64,000 nucleotides of DNA from Paenibacillaceae bacterium. GTDB lineage: Bacteria; Bacillota; Bacilli; Paenibacillales; Paenibacillaceae. The stretch's first letter is position 1. Each line of letters begins with the position of its first letter. Shown one piece after another: positions 15,734-22,558 of this stretch. Position numbers and translations under genes: made by a program. The DNA lies in contig REGQ01000058.1 in the NCBI GenBank assembly GCA_004134985.1, positions 403,102-467,101 on the forward strand, written 5' to 3'. The notes beneath the pieces are model-generated. The model was given only the letters and a program-made list of their open reading frames with translations. It was not told where the DNA came from and ran no database searches.

Positions 15734-17164
15734 CTAATATACTCGGGACATGCCTTCGAGATCGAGCACTGCCTCACCTAGCGCTTCCGCCAATGTCGGA
15801 TGAGGACGGATCAGTTGACCTACTTCCCATGACGAGGCTTCGAGCAGCATTGCGAGTCCCGCCTCCGTAATCATATCTGTCGCATGCAAGCCAATCATAT
15901 GCACGCCTAAAAGATCATCGGTGCGCTCATCGGCAATGACTTTTACAAACCCTTCCGGCGAACCGGCAATAAGTGATTTTCCGATGGCCTGCATTGGAAT
16001 TTTCCCAATTTTCACGTGGTAGCCCTGCTGCCTTGCCTCGACTTCTGTCATTCCAATGGAAGCAACTTCAGGGCGCGTATAAATGCATCGCGGCACACGC
16101 TTGCCATCCAGCGGAGCGGGCTTCAGACCAGCGATATGCTCCACAGCAATAATGCCTTCATGAGCTGCCGCATGTGCCAGTTGAATGCCGCCGTTCACAT
16201 CGCCGATCGCATAAATATGCGGCTCGGTCGTCTGCATCATCGCGTTCACCTTTATAAACCCTTTGTCAATCTCAATATCGGTGTTTTCCAAGCCTAGCTG
16301 ATCCGCATTGCCTTCCCTGCCGACCGATACTAGCAGCTTGTCCGCTACCAAATGAACAGAGCCCTCAGATGTCGTCGCCGTCAGGGCAGCTTCACCGTTG
16401 CCTTCAATCCGGTATGAGGAAAGATCCAATTGAATGCCTGTATAAATGCGAACGCCACGCTGACGAAGCTGCTTCTCAAGCTGTGCCGAAATTTCGGAAT
16501 CTTCACCAGGCAGCAGCCTTGCGGCAGTCTCCACCAGCGTAACTTCGACGCCAAAATCAGCCATCATTGACGCCCATTCCACCCCAATCACACCGCCGCC
16601 AATAATAAGCAAGGTTGCCGGAAGCTGCTCCAACTCCAGCATCTCATTGCTGGTCAGTATATGTATGCCATCCGGTACAAGCCCCGGCAATGAGCGAGGT
16701 CTTGAACCCGTCGCAATAATTAGATTGGCGGACACGACCGTCTCCATCTCGCCATCCGCCAGTTCCACAGCGACAGCTCCGCTGCGCGGCGAAAAAATTG
16801 AAGGCCCGATTACCCGGCCTTTGCCTTGAATAACTTCTATGCTATGCTTGCGCATTAAATATTGCAGTCCCTGATGAAGCTGGTTTACGGTGCTCTGTTT
16901 GCGGTTTTGCACCATATCAAAATTGAGCAACACCTGACCTTCCGGCAGCGCTACCCCATAACTGGCAGATTCCTTGACCATCTGATATACTTCTGCGCTG
17001 CGCAGAAGCGACTTGCTCGGGATACAACCTCTGTGCAGACATGTCCCGCCAATTGGGCCACTTTCAATCACAGCCACCTTTTTACCCAATTGCGCAGCGC
17101 GTATGGCTGCCGTATAGCCGCCCGGCCCTCCGCCAAGAATGGCAACATCCACTTCAATTGTCAT
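15734..17164 (-). CDS. lpdV: Dihydrolipoyl dehydrogenase (E3)
   Basis: 476 residues, a flavoprotein that reoxidises dihydrolipoyl groups of the E2 with NAD. The FAD site VAILGGGPGGYTAAIRAAQLG is at the N-terminus, the redox disulfide is GGTCLHRGCIPSK (residues about 41-53), the NAD site is LLIIGGGVIGVEWASMMADFG, a second FAD contact is IYAIGDVNGG, and the C-terminal dimer interface carries HPTLAEALGEAVLD with the catalytic His-Glu. First gene of the bkd cluster and probably its E3. Confidence 0.93.
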   Translation of the reverse strand: MTIEVDVAILGGGPGGYTAAIRAAQLGKKVAVIESGPIGGTCLHRGCIPSKSLLRSAEVYQMVKESASYGVALPEGQVLLNFDMVQNRKQSTVNQLHQGLQYLMRKHSIEVIQGKGRVIGPSIFSPRSGAVAVELADGEMETVVSANLIIATGSRPRSLPGLVPDGIHILTSNEMLELEQLPATLLIIGGGVIGVEWASMMADFGVEVTLVETAARLLPGEDSEISAQLEKQLRQRGVRIYTGIQLDLSSYRIEGNGEAALTATTSEGSVHLVADKLLVSVGREGNADQLGLENTDIEIDKGFIKVNAMMQTTEPHIYAIGDVNGGIQLAHAAAHEGIIAVEHIAGLKPAPLDGKRVPRCIYTRPEVASIGMTEVEARQQGYHVKIGKIPMQAIGKSLIAGSPEGFVKVIADERTDDLLGVHMIGLHATDMITEAGLAMLLEASSWEVGQLIRPHPTLAEALGEAVLDLEGMSRVY

Positions 17165-17377
17165 GCCGGATAACCTCCATCTCTCTTCCTTGAATCCTAT
17201 GTATCTATTGTAACTGTTTTTGCAACAAGCGTAAACGGCACAGGCCTGACAAGCCGGTGCTTCGACAATTGTTCCCAGGTTTCTGGCCGCTTCGACTTGA
17301 AATAGACAGCTTGGACAGAACAGGTTATGATAGAAGAAACAATTAGGAGATTGGCTGCAAAGTAGGGGGTATTAAAA

Positions 17378-17671
17378 ATTAGCATTCGGGTTTTGTTGTC
17401 ACGTTTTATTGCGGTGTTGCTGCTCGTTATTCCGGGGATTGCCGCCACATACGGATTTTTGGCGATAAAAAATTCACTGTTTGATTATTTTTCGAGCTTT
17501 GGGGACGATGGCGCAACATCTGTATTCGCCTGGGGTCAATTATTGCTCGGTATTGTACTCTTTCTGGCAGGCGTAGGCTTTATTGGCGGATGGATTTTTT
17601 TCCGGGACCGGAAACGCAATTACCTGGCTCCGCGCTTTCGCAAGAAGCGGCCACGGCCGAATCGGCAATAA
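17378..17671 (+). CDS. yqzF: YqzF-like DUF2627 membrane protein, possible ATT start
   Basis: About 97 residues from an ATT at 17378, or 92 from TTG at 17393. Two hydrophobic segments (FIAVLLLVIPGIAATYGFLA and LLLGIVLFLAGVGFIGGWIFF) are followed by a basic tail. DUF2627 proteins of unknown function lie next to the bkd genes in B. subtilis too. The only good ribosome binding site, AGGGGG at 17365-17369, is 8 bases from the ATT and over 20 bases from the TTG, so an ATT start seems more likely; this is inference. Confidence 0.7.
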   Translation: MSIRVLLSRFIAVLLLVIPGIAATYGFLAIKNSLFDYFSSFGDDGATSVFAWGQLLLGIVLFLAGVGFIGGWIFFRDRKRNYLAPRFRKKRPRPNRQ

Positions 17672-17711
17672 CTATGCTGCTTGGGCCACTCATACAAATG
17701 GTAATGCAATG

Positions 17712-17768
17712 GAAAGGGCTCTCCCAAAAATCATTCATAATGATAGGGACAGCCCTTTTTTTATTTTT
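17712..17768 (+). terminator. Rho-independent terminator after yqzF
   Basis: AAGGGCT...CCC pairs with GGG..AGCCCTT around an AT-rich loop and is followed by eight T. It also faces the 3' end of the acyltransferase gene at 17777 and may serve both strands. Confidence 0.85.
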
Positions 17769-17776
17769 TTAAAATA

Positions 17777-18307
17777 TCATTCCAACTGCCTGATTTTTCG
17801 AGCAGGAACACCCGCATAAATACTGTTCGGCTCGCAATCTTTGTTTACTAAGGAATTAGCTGCAATAATACAGCCTTCTCCTATTGTAACCCCGCCTAAA
17901 ATGGTTGATCTCGTGCCAATCCAGGTACCGTTTCCGACAATAATCGGTTTAGCATCGACCTCTCCTGCTCGCTGATCAGGCGCACCGATAAGATGGGAAG
18001 CTGTACAGAACATAACTTCCATCGCTATAGAACAACCATTCCCAATCTTAACATGGGCCAAATTTTCAAAATAACACCCGTAGTTTATAAAAGAACGCTT
18101 GCCAACATGTAAGTTTCTGCTTGCAATAAATGTTCTACCTAACATGCTTGGTGTACGGATATCCAATTTAAACAACTTATAGATGAAATAACGTAAAAAT
18201 CGTGGTGTAAGTATCGATGATGCAAAAACATTGATCCAAAAATGCCACCAGATGCTTTTTAAATCTATAAAGGACCATTTAATCAAAGTATGAAGTTGTG
18301 TCTTCAT
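17777..18307 (-). CDS. Left-handed beta-helix (hexapeptide) O-acetyltransferase
   Basis: 176 residues. The C-terminal two thirds are hexapeptide repeats (VGKRSFINYGCYFENLAHVKIGNGCSIA, VGNGTWIGTRSTILGGVTIGEGCIIAANSLV) ending in SIYAGVPARKIRQLE, the usual end of CysE/NodL/WbbJ-type acetyltransferases. A His in CTASHLIG is at the place of the catalytic His. The N-terminus (WSFIDLKSIWWHFWINVFASS) is hydrophobic, as in capsule-type enzymes. The acceptor is probably a sugar but cannot be named. It is more AT-rich than the neighbouring genes and stands alone, which suggests acquisition. Confidence 0.8.
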   Translation of the reverse strand: MKTQLHTLIKWSFIDLKSIWWHFWINVFASSILTPRFLRYFIYKLFKLDIRTPSMLGRTFIASRNLHVGKRSFINYGCYFENLAHVKIGNGCSIAMEVMFCTASHLIGAPDQRAGEVDAKPIIVGNGTWIGTRSTILGGVTIGEGCIIAANSLVNKDCEPNSIYAGVPARKIRQLE

Positions 18308-18369
18308 TTTTAACTCCTATCCAATAAAAGATAAACTAATTATATTAGATAATAATGGTAATCACAACA

Positions 18370-18425
18370 AAAAATCCATCTCCGGACTGGTCATTTCAAA
18401 CAACCAATCAGGTGATGGATTTATG
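18370..18425 (-). terminator. Terminator of the agr-like operon
   Basis: On the minus strand AATCCATC pairs with GATGGATT, with an inner TTGGT/ACCAG pairing, followed by TTTTTTG. It lies about 100 bases after the LytTR gene. The remaining bases of 18308-18526 show no gene. Confidence 0.7.
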
Positions 18426-18526
18426 TTTGTTAATCAATGTTGTGATGTCGATAGTAGGAGTATGTTGTTTCATGGATGTAAGTGGGAAATGCAAGTTTAC
18501 TGAATGATAGGAAATGTATGAGGTAA

Positions 18527-18913
18527 TTAAACGCGATATGTTTTCATTGAGCGTTCACGTAAATAATGTTTCTGAAATAAACCGTCCGCTTCCAGTTCAC
18601 GGTAGCAGCTTCGCGATACCGGGGCATGGTGTCCCCCTGGAAATCGCATAACATCACGGTCACTATCATATCCCGTTGCTGCGTTTAAATTGGCGATATA
18701 ACTGCGGTCGATTCGCCGAAACCCGTCTCCAAACTCGGTAAATACCGCCATCATTTCTTCAATTGTTACCGCTGGTTGATATTCTGACCCGTCACGCATA
18801 TGGTAGACGCTGCCCTTCTTAACGGTACCAATATATGCGACATCTTCCCAAGCGAGACGAACCGCCGTAATCCCGCACTTGTTTCGTTTAATTGCATAAA
18901 AGTGCGTATCCAA
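18527..18913 (-). CDS. LytTR-domain DNA-binding regulator without receiver domain
   Basis: 128 residues that consist almost wholly of a LytTR domain: an N-terminal strand (THFYAIKRNKCGITAVRLAWEDVAYI), a VTIEEMMAVF helix, and the core signature FRRIDRSYIANLNAATGYDSDRDVMRFPGG, with the usual Arg and the polar strand pair, then VSRSCYRELEA. There is no CheY-like receiver domain, unlike AgrA, so it cannot be controlled by aspartate phosphorylation. TTG at 18913 follows GGAGGGG, 19 bases after the stop of the autoinducer gene. It probably binds the paired repeats at 19939-19967 and activates its own operon; that is inference from family and sites. Confidence 0.85.
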   Translation of the reverse strand: MDTHFYAIKRNKCGITAVRLAWEDVAYIGTVKKGSVYHMRDGSEYQPAVTIEEMMAVFTEFGDGFRRIDRSYIANLNAATGYDSDRDVMRFPGGHHAPVSRSCYRELEADGLFQKHYLRERSMKTYRV

Positions 18914-18929
18914 CGTATCCCCTCCGCTG

Positions 18930-19061
18930 CTACTTATGGATCGTCCGGAGTTCTTCCGGCATTTCTGGCTTGTTAATAAACAAATAGGAGCCTGTCAATA
19001 CAAAAAGCCCTGCTACGGTTGTCAATCCAGCCGCGATAATCTGGAATGCACGCTTTTTCAT
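18930..19061 (-). CDS. AgrD-like cyclic lactone autoinducer precursor
   Basis: 43 residues behind a very strong AAAGGAGGTGAGG site. The design is that of AgrD: an amphipathic, positively charged N-terminal helix (MKKRAFQIIAAGLTTVAGLF), a short hydrophobic core GSYLFI, and an acidic tail NKPEMPEELRTIHK. This matches the S. aureus order of CDFIM followed by a tail ending PKELTQLHE. There is no Cys; a Ser takes the ring position, so the product would be a lactone, probably of S-Y-L-F-I. No AgrB-type processing protease is in the window. Too short for automatic gene finding at common cut-offs. Confidence 0.82.
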   Translation of the reverse strand: MKKRAFQIIAAGLTTVAGLFVLTGSYLFINKPEMPEELRTIHK

Positions 19062-19107
19062 CGTTCCTCACCTCCTTTGCGCAATATACCAAATCCGTAA
19101 AGCTATC

Positions 19108-19773
19108 TTATTCTTTCTGCTCACGGTCTCTGCGGAGGGAATAATACAAAAATACAGGGAGAGTCGCCATAAAGATGATGCTCGCCAAAACAACATAAGA
19201 TTCGTATTGGTTTCGAAATACGACGGAAGAGATCGCTGCTGTCGAGATTCCTATGCCAATAACGACAACCATAACGGCATTCGTCCCGCGGACATGCGTA
19301 TTATGTCGGAGTGATGTTGGAACGTAATCAAAGCCGAGATTATTCGTCCTTACCGTCCAGCTTGCCGCCAGAAACACAACTGCAGATAATAATTGGGTCA
19401 GCGCACCGGTTAGCATGTTGTTCTGAACGTCAGCTAGCGAAATATTTATCATCATATAAAGCGTTAAAAAAATGATGCCCTGCACAGCAAATCCGAAGAC
19501 AAGTGCCGCCCCGTTCATCAGAAGCGAGTATAGCAGCGGCACGCGGAATAATACGGTCAGCACGACAATCGACAGTGCAAACTGAATATAGGACGAACCT
19601 GCACCAATTTCGGGCACCATGCGCGTAAAGAACGATACGTGACTCATAATGAATGAAACCAGCGCAATGTAAACATAATTGCCACGCAGCTCAAACCGGA
19701 AAAGCACGAGCATAAAAATAAATAGTGATAAATACTCAACGGTTGACCCGGCAATAAATAAGGCGTAACTCAA
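19108..19773 (-). CDS. Polytopic membrane protein resembling the AgrC sensor domain without kinase
   Basis: 221 residues with about seven hydrophobic segments (near 3-24, 30-51, 60-77, 80-108, 118-138, 163-184, 190-212) and a charged C-terminus, RRDREQKE, where an AgrC protein would continue into its histidine kinase. There is no Cys and no His-Cys pair, so it is not an AgrB peptidase. It is the first gene of the operon, 46 bases before the autoinducer gene. By analogy with LytTR regulatory systems (HdrM/HdrR, BrsM/BrsR of streptococci) it may sequester or release the LytTR regulator in response to the peptide. Function is inferred from context only. Confidence 0.6.
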   Translation of the reverse strand: MSYALFIAGSTVEYLSLFIFMLVLFRFELRGNYVYIALVSFIMSHVSFFTRMVPEIGAGSSYIQFALSIVVLTVLFRVPLLYSLLMNGAALVFGFAVQGIIFLTLYMMINISLADVQNNMLTGALTQLLSAVVFLAASWTVRTNNLGFDYVPTSLRHNTHVRGTNAVMVVVIGIGISTAAISSVVFRNQYESYVVLASIIFMATLPVFLYYSLRRDREQKE

Positions 19774-19911
19774 TCTAACCGCTCCCTTTTACGTATAATT
19801 TGTATGCTTGCGGTATTTTTCGCCCAAGGCCGCCATTCTAGTCTGACAGCTTGTCCGAGGGCGCGATATCGTTAACAACTTTCCGTGCGGCAGTACAATA
19901 GGTTTGCTTCT

Positions 19912-19967
19912 ATCATAGCATCAAATTGTATCAAATCAACATACTTTTCTAAAATTTTCCTTACTGT
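19912..19967 (-). promoter_or_regulatory. Sigma-A promoter with paired LytTR-type repeats for the agr-like operon
   Basis: On the minus strand TTGATT (19934-19939) and TATGAT (19912-19917) are 16 bases apart. Directly upstream are two direct repeats, ACAGTAAGG (19959-19967) and AAAGTATGT (19939-19947), 20 bases start to start. Each agrees at 8 of 9 positions with the LytTR/AgrA repeat [TA][AC][CA]GTTN[AG][TG], both deviating at the same T. This is the arrangement of AgrA-activated promoters. Confidence 0.6.
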
Positions 19968-19977
19968 CATGTAGAAA

Positions 19978-20028
19978 AAAACCACTTATTTATTGGCCCG
20001 TAAGGACCTTACAAATAAGTGGTTTTTG
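19978..20028 (-). terminator. Terminator downstream of spo0A
   Basis: AAAAACCACTTATTT and its complement AAATAAGTGGTTTTT make a 15-bp stem around a 20-base loop, with T runs on both strands. It closes the spo0A transcript about 80 bases after the stop codon. Confidence 0.9.
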
Positions 20029-20104
20029 GCAAACGAACATTTCTGCATGTCAGCCGTTTTCAAGTCGCCGGCAACATGCGTTCTCTTCTCTAATCTTCCC
20101 CCTT

Positions 20105-20908
20105 TCAGCTCACCTTATGCTCAATTCGCAGCTTGTCTGCGACCATCGCGATAAACTCACTATTGGTAGGTTTCGACTTGCTGATGTTGATCGTGTAACC
20201 AAACAGATGGCTGATGCTGTCAATGTTGCCGCGTGTCCAGGCAACTTCGATCGCATGACGAATGGCACGCTCGACACGAGAAGGGGTTGTTTTGAACTTC
20301 TCAGCAATCGCCGGGTAGAGGGTTTTAGTAATTGCACCCAAAATTTCGATATTGTTGTATACCATCGTAATCGCTTCGCGCAAATATTGATATCCCTTGA
20401 TATGGGCCGGAACACCGATTTCATGAATGATGCTCGTAATGTTGGCATCCAAATTCTTTCCTTTAGCAATCGGTACAACATTGGATTTAATCGTAGTGGT
20501 GTATGTTGATGAAGAAGTAATTGATGAATTGCCAACCAATTGACGGATACGGTTTGCAAGTATTTCCATATCAAACGGTTTCAATATGTAGTAAGAGGCG
20601 CCAAGCTGTACAGCTTTTTGAGTAATATTCTCCTGTCCGAATGCGGTAAGCATAATAATTTTGGGCATAGGAGACAGATTCATTTCCCGCAGTCGTTCCA
20701 GAACACCCAAACCATCCAAATGAGGCATAATAATATCCAGAATCAGAACATCAGGCAGTCTTGGAGCTTCTTCCAAATGTCGGAGTACTTCTTCCCCATT
20801 GTAAGCCACTCCGGAAACCGTCATATCACTTTGTTCTGAGATGTACTCAGACAGTAAGTTGGTGAACTCACGGTTGTCATCAGCCAATAACACTTCTACT
20901 TTTTGCAA
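20105..20908 (-). CDS. spo0A: Sporulation master regulator Spo0A
   Basis: 267 residues, the same length as in B. subtilis. Phosphorylated Spo0A switches on sporulation and represses growth-phase genes. The receiver domain (about 1-125) shows LLADDNREF, the phosphoacceptor Asp in [20 protein letters not shown], and the switch Thr and Lys in MLTAFGQE and YILKPFDME. The C-terminal effector domain holds [21 protein letters not shown] and the recognition helix region [25 protein letters not shown], ending [15 protein letters not shown]. The start is TTG at 20908 behind GGGAGGACC. It follows spoIVB, as in all related genomes, and has Spo0A boxes upstream. Confidence 0.98.
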   Translation of the reverse strand: MQKVEVLLADDNREFTNLLSEYISEQSDMTVSGVAYNGEEVLRHLEEAPRLPDVLILDIIMPHLDGLGVLERLREMNLSPMPKIIMLTAFGQENITQKAVQLGASYYILKPFDMEILANRIRQLVGNSSITSSSTYTTTIKSNVVPIAKGKNLDANITSIIHEIGVPAHIKGYQYLREAITMVYNNIEILGAITKTLYPAIAEKFKTTPSRVERAIRHAIEVAWTRGNIDSISHLFGYTINISKSKPTNSEFIAMVADKLRIEHKVS

Positions 20909-20982
20909 GATTTGGTCCTCCCTTAATCTGATTCTTCGATTAATGAAATCAATTTCAGCTAACATTCTTTTGTATTATTAAG

Positions 20983-21101
20983 TTTCGACAGTGAAGCACA
21001 AATTCCTTCTGTCGAAAATTATTTTTCTTTATTTTTTTTTGTAAATCATTTATAATGAAGTTTTATTTACAAAATTCGTTTTCATTTTACTTGTTTCGAC
21101 A
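20983..21101 (-). promoter_or_regulatory. spo0A promoter region: three Spo0A boxes and a sigma-H-like site
   Basis: TTCGACA or its complement TGTCGAA occurs at 20984-20990, 21010-21016 and 21095-21101, all between spoIVB and spo0A. On the minus strand AGGAATT (21001-21007), 11 bases, then GTCGAAA resembles a sigma-H promoter with one mismatch in the -10; a Spo0A box overlaps that -10. This fits the autoregulated sporulation promoter known for spo0A. Confidence 0.65.
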
Positions 21102-21116
21102 AAAAATCTTAAGGCG

Positions 21117-22451
21117 CTAGCTCGCCTTAAGATTTTTCATTGTTGGTTTTAATAATACACCTGCATCCTGCAACATCCATTCAATGAAACAACCATAACC
21201 GGACGAAGGATCATTCACGAACACATGCGTCACCGCTCCGATTAATTTCCCCCCCTGAATGATGGGGCTTCCTGACATCCCTTGAACGATGCCTCCGGTT
21301 TGCTCAAGCAACCGTGGATCTGTTATTTTTATAACCATGCCTTTTGTAGCTGGCGCGTTTTGCTTTGCCACATGAGCAATTTCAATTTTGAATCTTTCCA
21401 CTTTCTGACCACCAATAACGGTTAATATCTCAGCAGGCCCTTCTTTAACTTCTTCAGAGAATGCGATTGGAATTGGCTGCGGATCATAACTATGCGAAGG
21501 CAATTCGTGCATTTTCCCGAAAATACCAAAGGCTGTGTTTTTCGTAACCGTCCCTAAAACTTTACTATCCTTCAAAAAATGAGCTCTTTTTTCACCAGGA
21601 TCGCCGTTTTGACTTTTGTTAATGGAAGTGACATTGGATTGGACAATTTCACCTTCACCTACTTCAATCGGCGCTTGCGTGTCCATATCGGTAATTACAT
21701 GGCCGAGCGCGCCGTACACGCCTTGATCAGGAGCATAAAATGTCAATGTCCCTACACCTGCTGCCGAGTCGCGAATATACAACCCCAGCCGCCATGCTCC
21801 ATCATCAATATCGAAAGCAGGTGTCAATTTTCTGTCCAGCAGTTGCCCATTTCGCTTAATACGAACTGACAATGTTTTGTTGCTTTCACCGGCTTTCTTT
21901 GTAAGTTCGGCAATTTTGGCAACTTCGTTCACCTTCTTACCATCCACCTCGACAATAACATCGCCTAGCTTGATCTCTGCTGTTTCACCAGGAGAAATTT
22001 TGCCTTCCTTGTCAGTTGTCACTTGATGATGCCCCACAACCATTACACCTGCAGATTTGACTTTTACGCCAATGGTTTGTCCACCCGGAATAACTTTCAA
22101 ATCAGGTACAACATTCACATTGACGGTTTTGAAGGGAATTTTACCGAATAATTTCAGTTTCATTACCGTTTGGCCTGTTTGATGAGGCTCAAGTGATAAT
22201 GGGCGGCTTAAATCCACCTGAATCGCGGAATCCGCCAAGCCGTTTACGCGCAATACATCAGGGTCGACAGTTAAGCTTGCATGTACGGGCATGGAATAAT
22301 CCAAACGTTTCATTTGGCCGGAGAATAAACGAAGTTCATTCGGGAATGCGGCAAAGTGCTGAAACGGAGAAGAGAGACCGAGCATACACACGAAGAGGAC
22401 GAGAACAAGCCCGAACCATCGCTTCCGTTGACTGAAGTTCAATGATTTCAC
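21117..22451 (-). CDS. spoIVB: SpoIVB signalling peptidase (S55)
   Basis: 444 residues. Made in the forespore and secreted into the intermembrane space, it cleaves SpoIVFA so that sigma-K is activated in the mother cell. An N-terminal membrane anchor (FGLVLVLFVCMLGLSS) is followed by a PDZ domain at about 125-200 (SPGETAEIKLGDVIVEVDGK) and the S55 serine protease domain with His in LGHVITDMDT and the nucleophile Ser in GIVQGMSGSPIIQGGKLIGAV. Start is GTG behind AGGGAG. Confidence 0.96.
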   Translation of the reverse strand: MKSLNFSQRKRWFGLVLVLFVCMLGLSSPFQHFAAFPNELRLFSGQMKRLDYSMPVHASLTVDPDVLRVNGLADSAIQVDLSRPLSLEPHQTGQTVMKLKLFGKIPFKTVNVNVVPDLKVIPGGQTIGVKVKSAGVMVVGHHQVTTDKEGKISPGETAEIKLGDVIVEVDGKKVNEVAKIAELTKKAGESNKTLSVRIKRNGQLLDRKLTPAFDIDDGAWRLGLYIRDSAAGVGTLTFYAPDQGVYGALGHVITDMDTQAPIEVGEGEIVQSNVTSINKSQNGDPGEKRAHFLKDSKVLGTVTKNTAFGIFGKMHELPSHSYDPQPIPIAFSEEVKEGPAEILTVIGGQKVERFKIEIAHVAKQNAPATKGMVIKITDPRLLEQTGGIVQGMSGSPIIQGGKLIGAVTHVFVNDPSSGYGCFIEWMLQDAGVLLKPTMKNLKAS

Positions 22452-22558
22452 GCTCCCTATGCTTCGTTCGCTTGACGATAAGCGCCAATTGCGTACTTAT
22501 AAGGTAACCCCTCCGTGTAGCTTTTATGTCCTATAAAACATTCCCTGAATGGATGCCA

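Noticed and set aside
17225..17275. Fifth copy of the dispersed repeat (AAGCGTAAACGGC)
   Set aside because: Only the first 13 bases agree; the turn, CGTTTCGC and GAAATATAAG blocks are absent.
19108..19773. Membrane protein as AgrB-type processing protease
   Set aside because: It has no Cys at all and no conserved His-Cys pair, and it has more hydrophobic segments than AgrB; the AgrC sensor domain is a better comparison.
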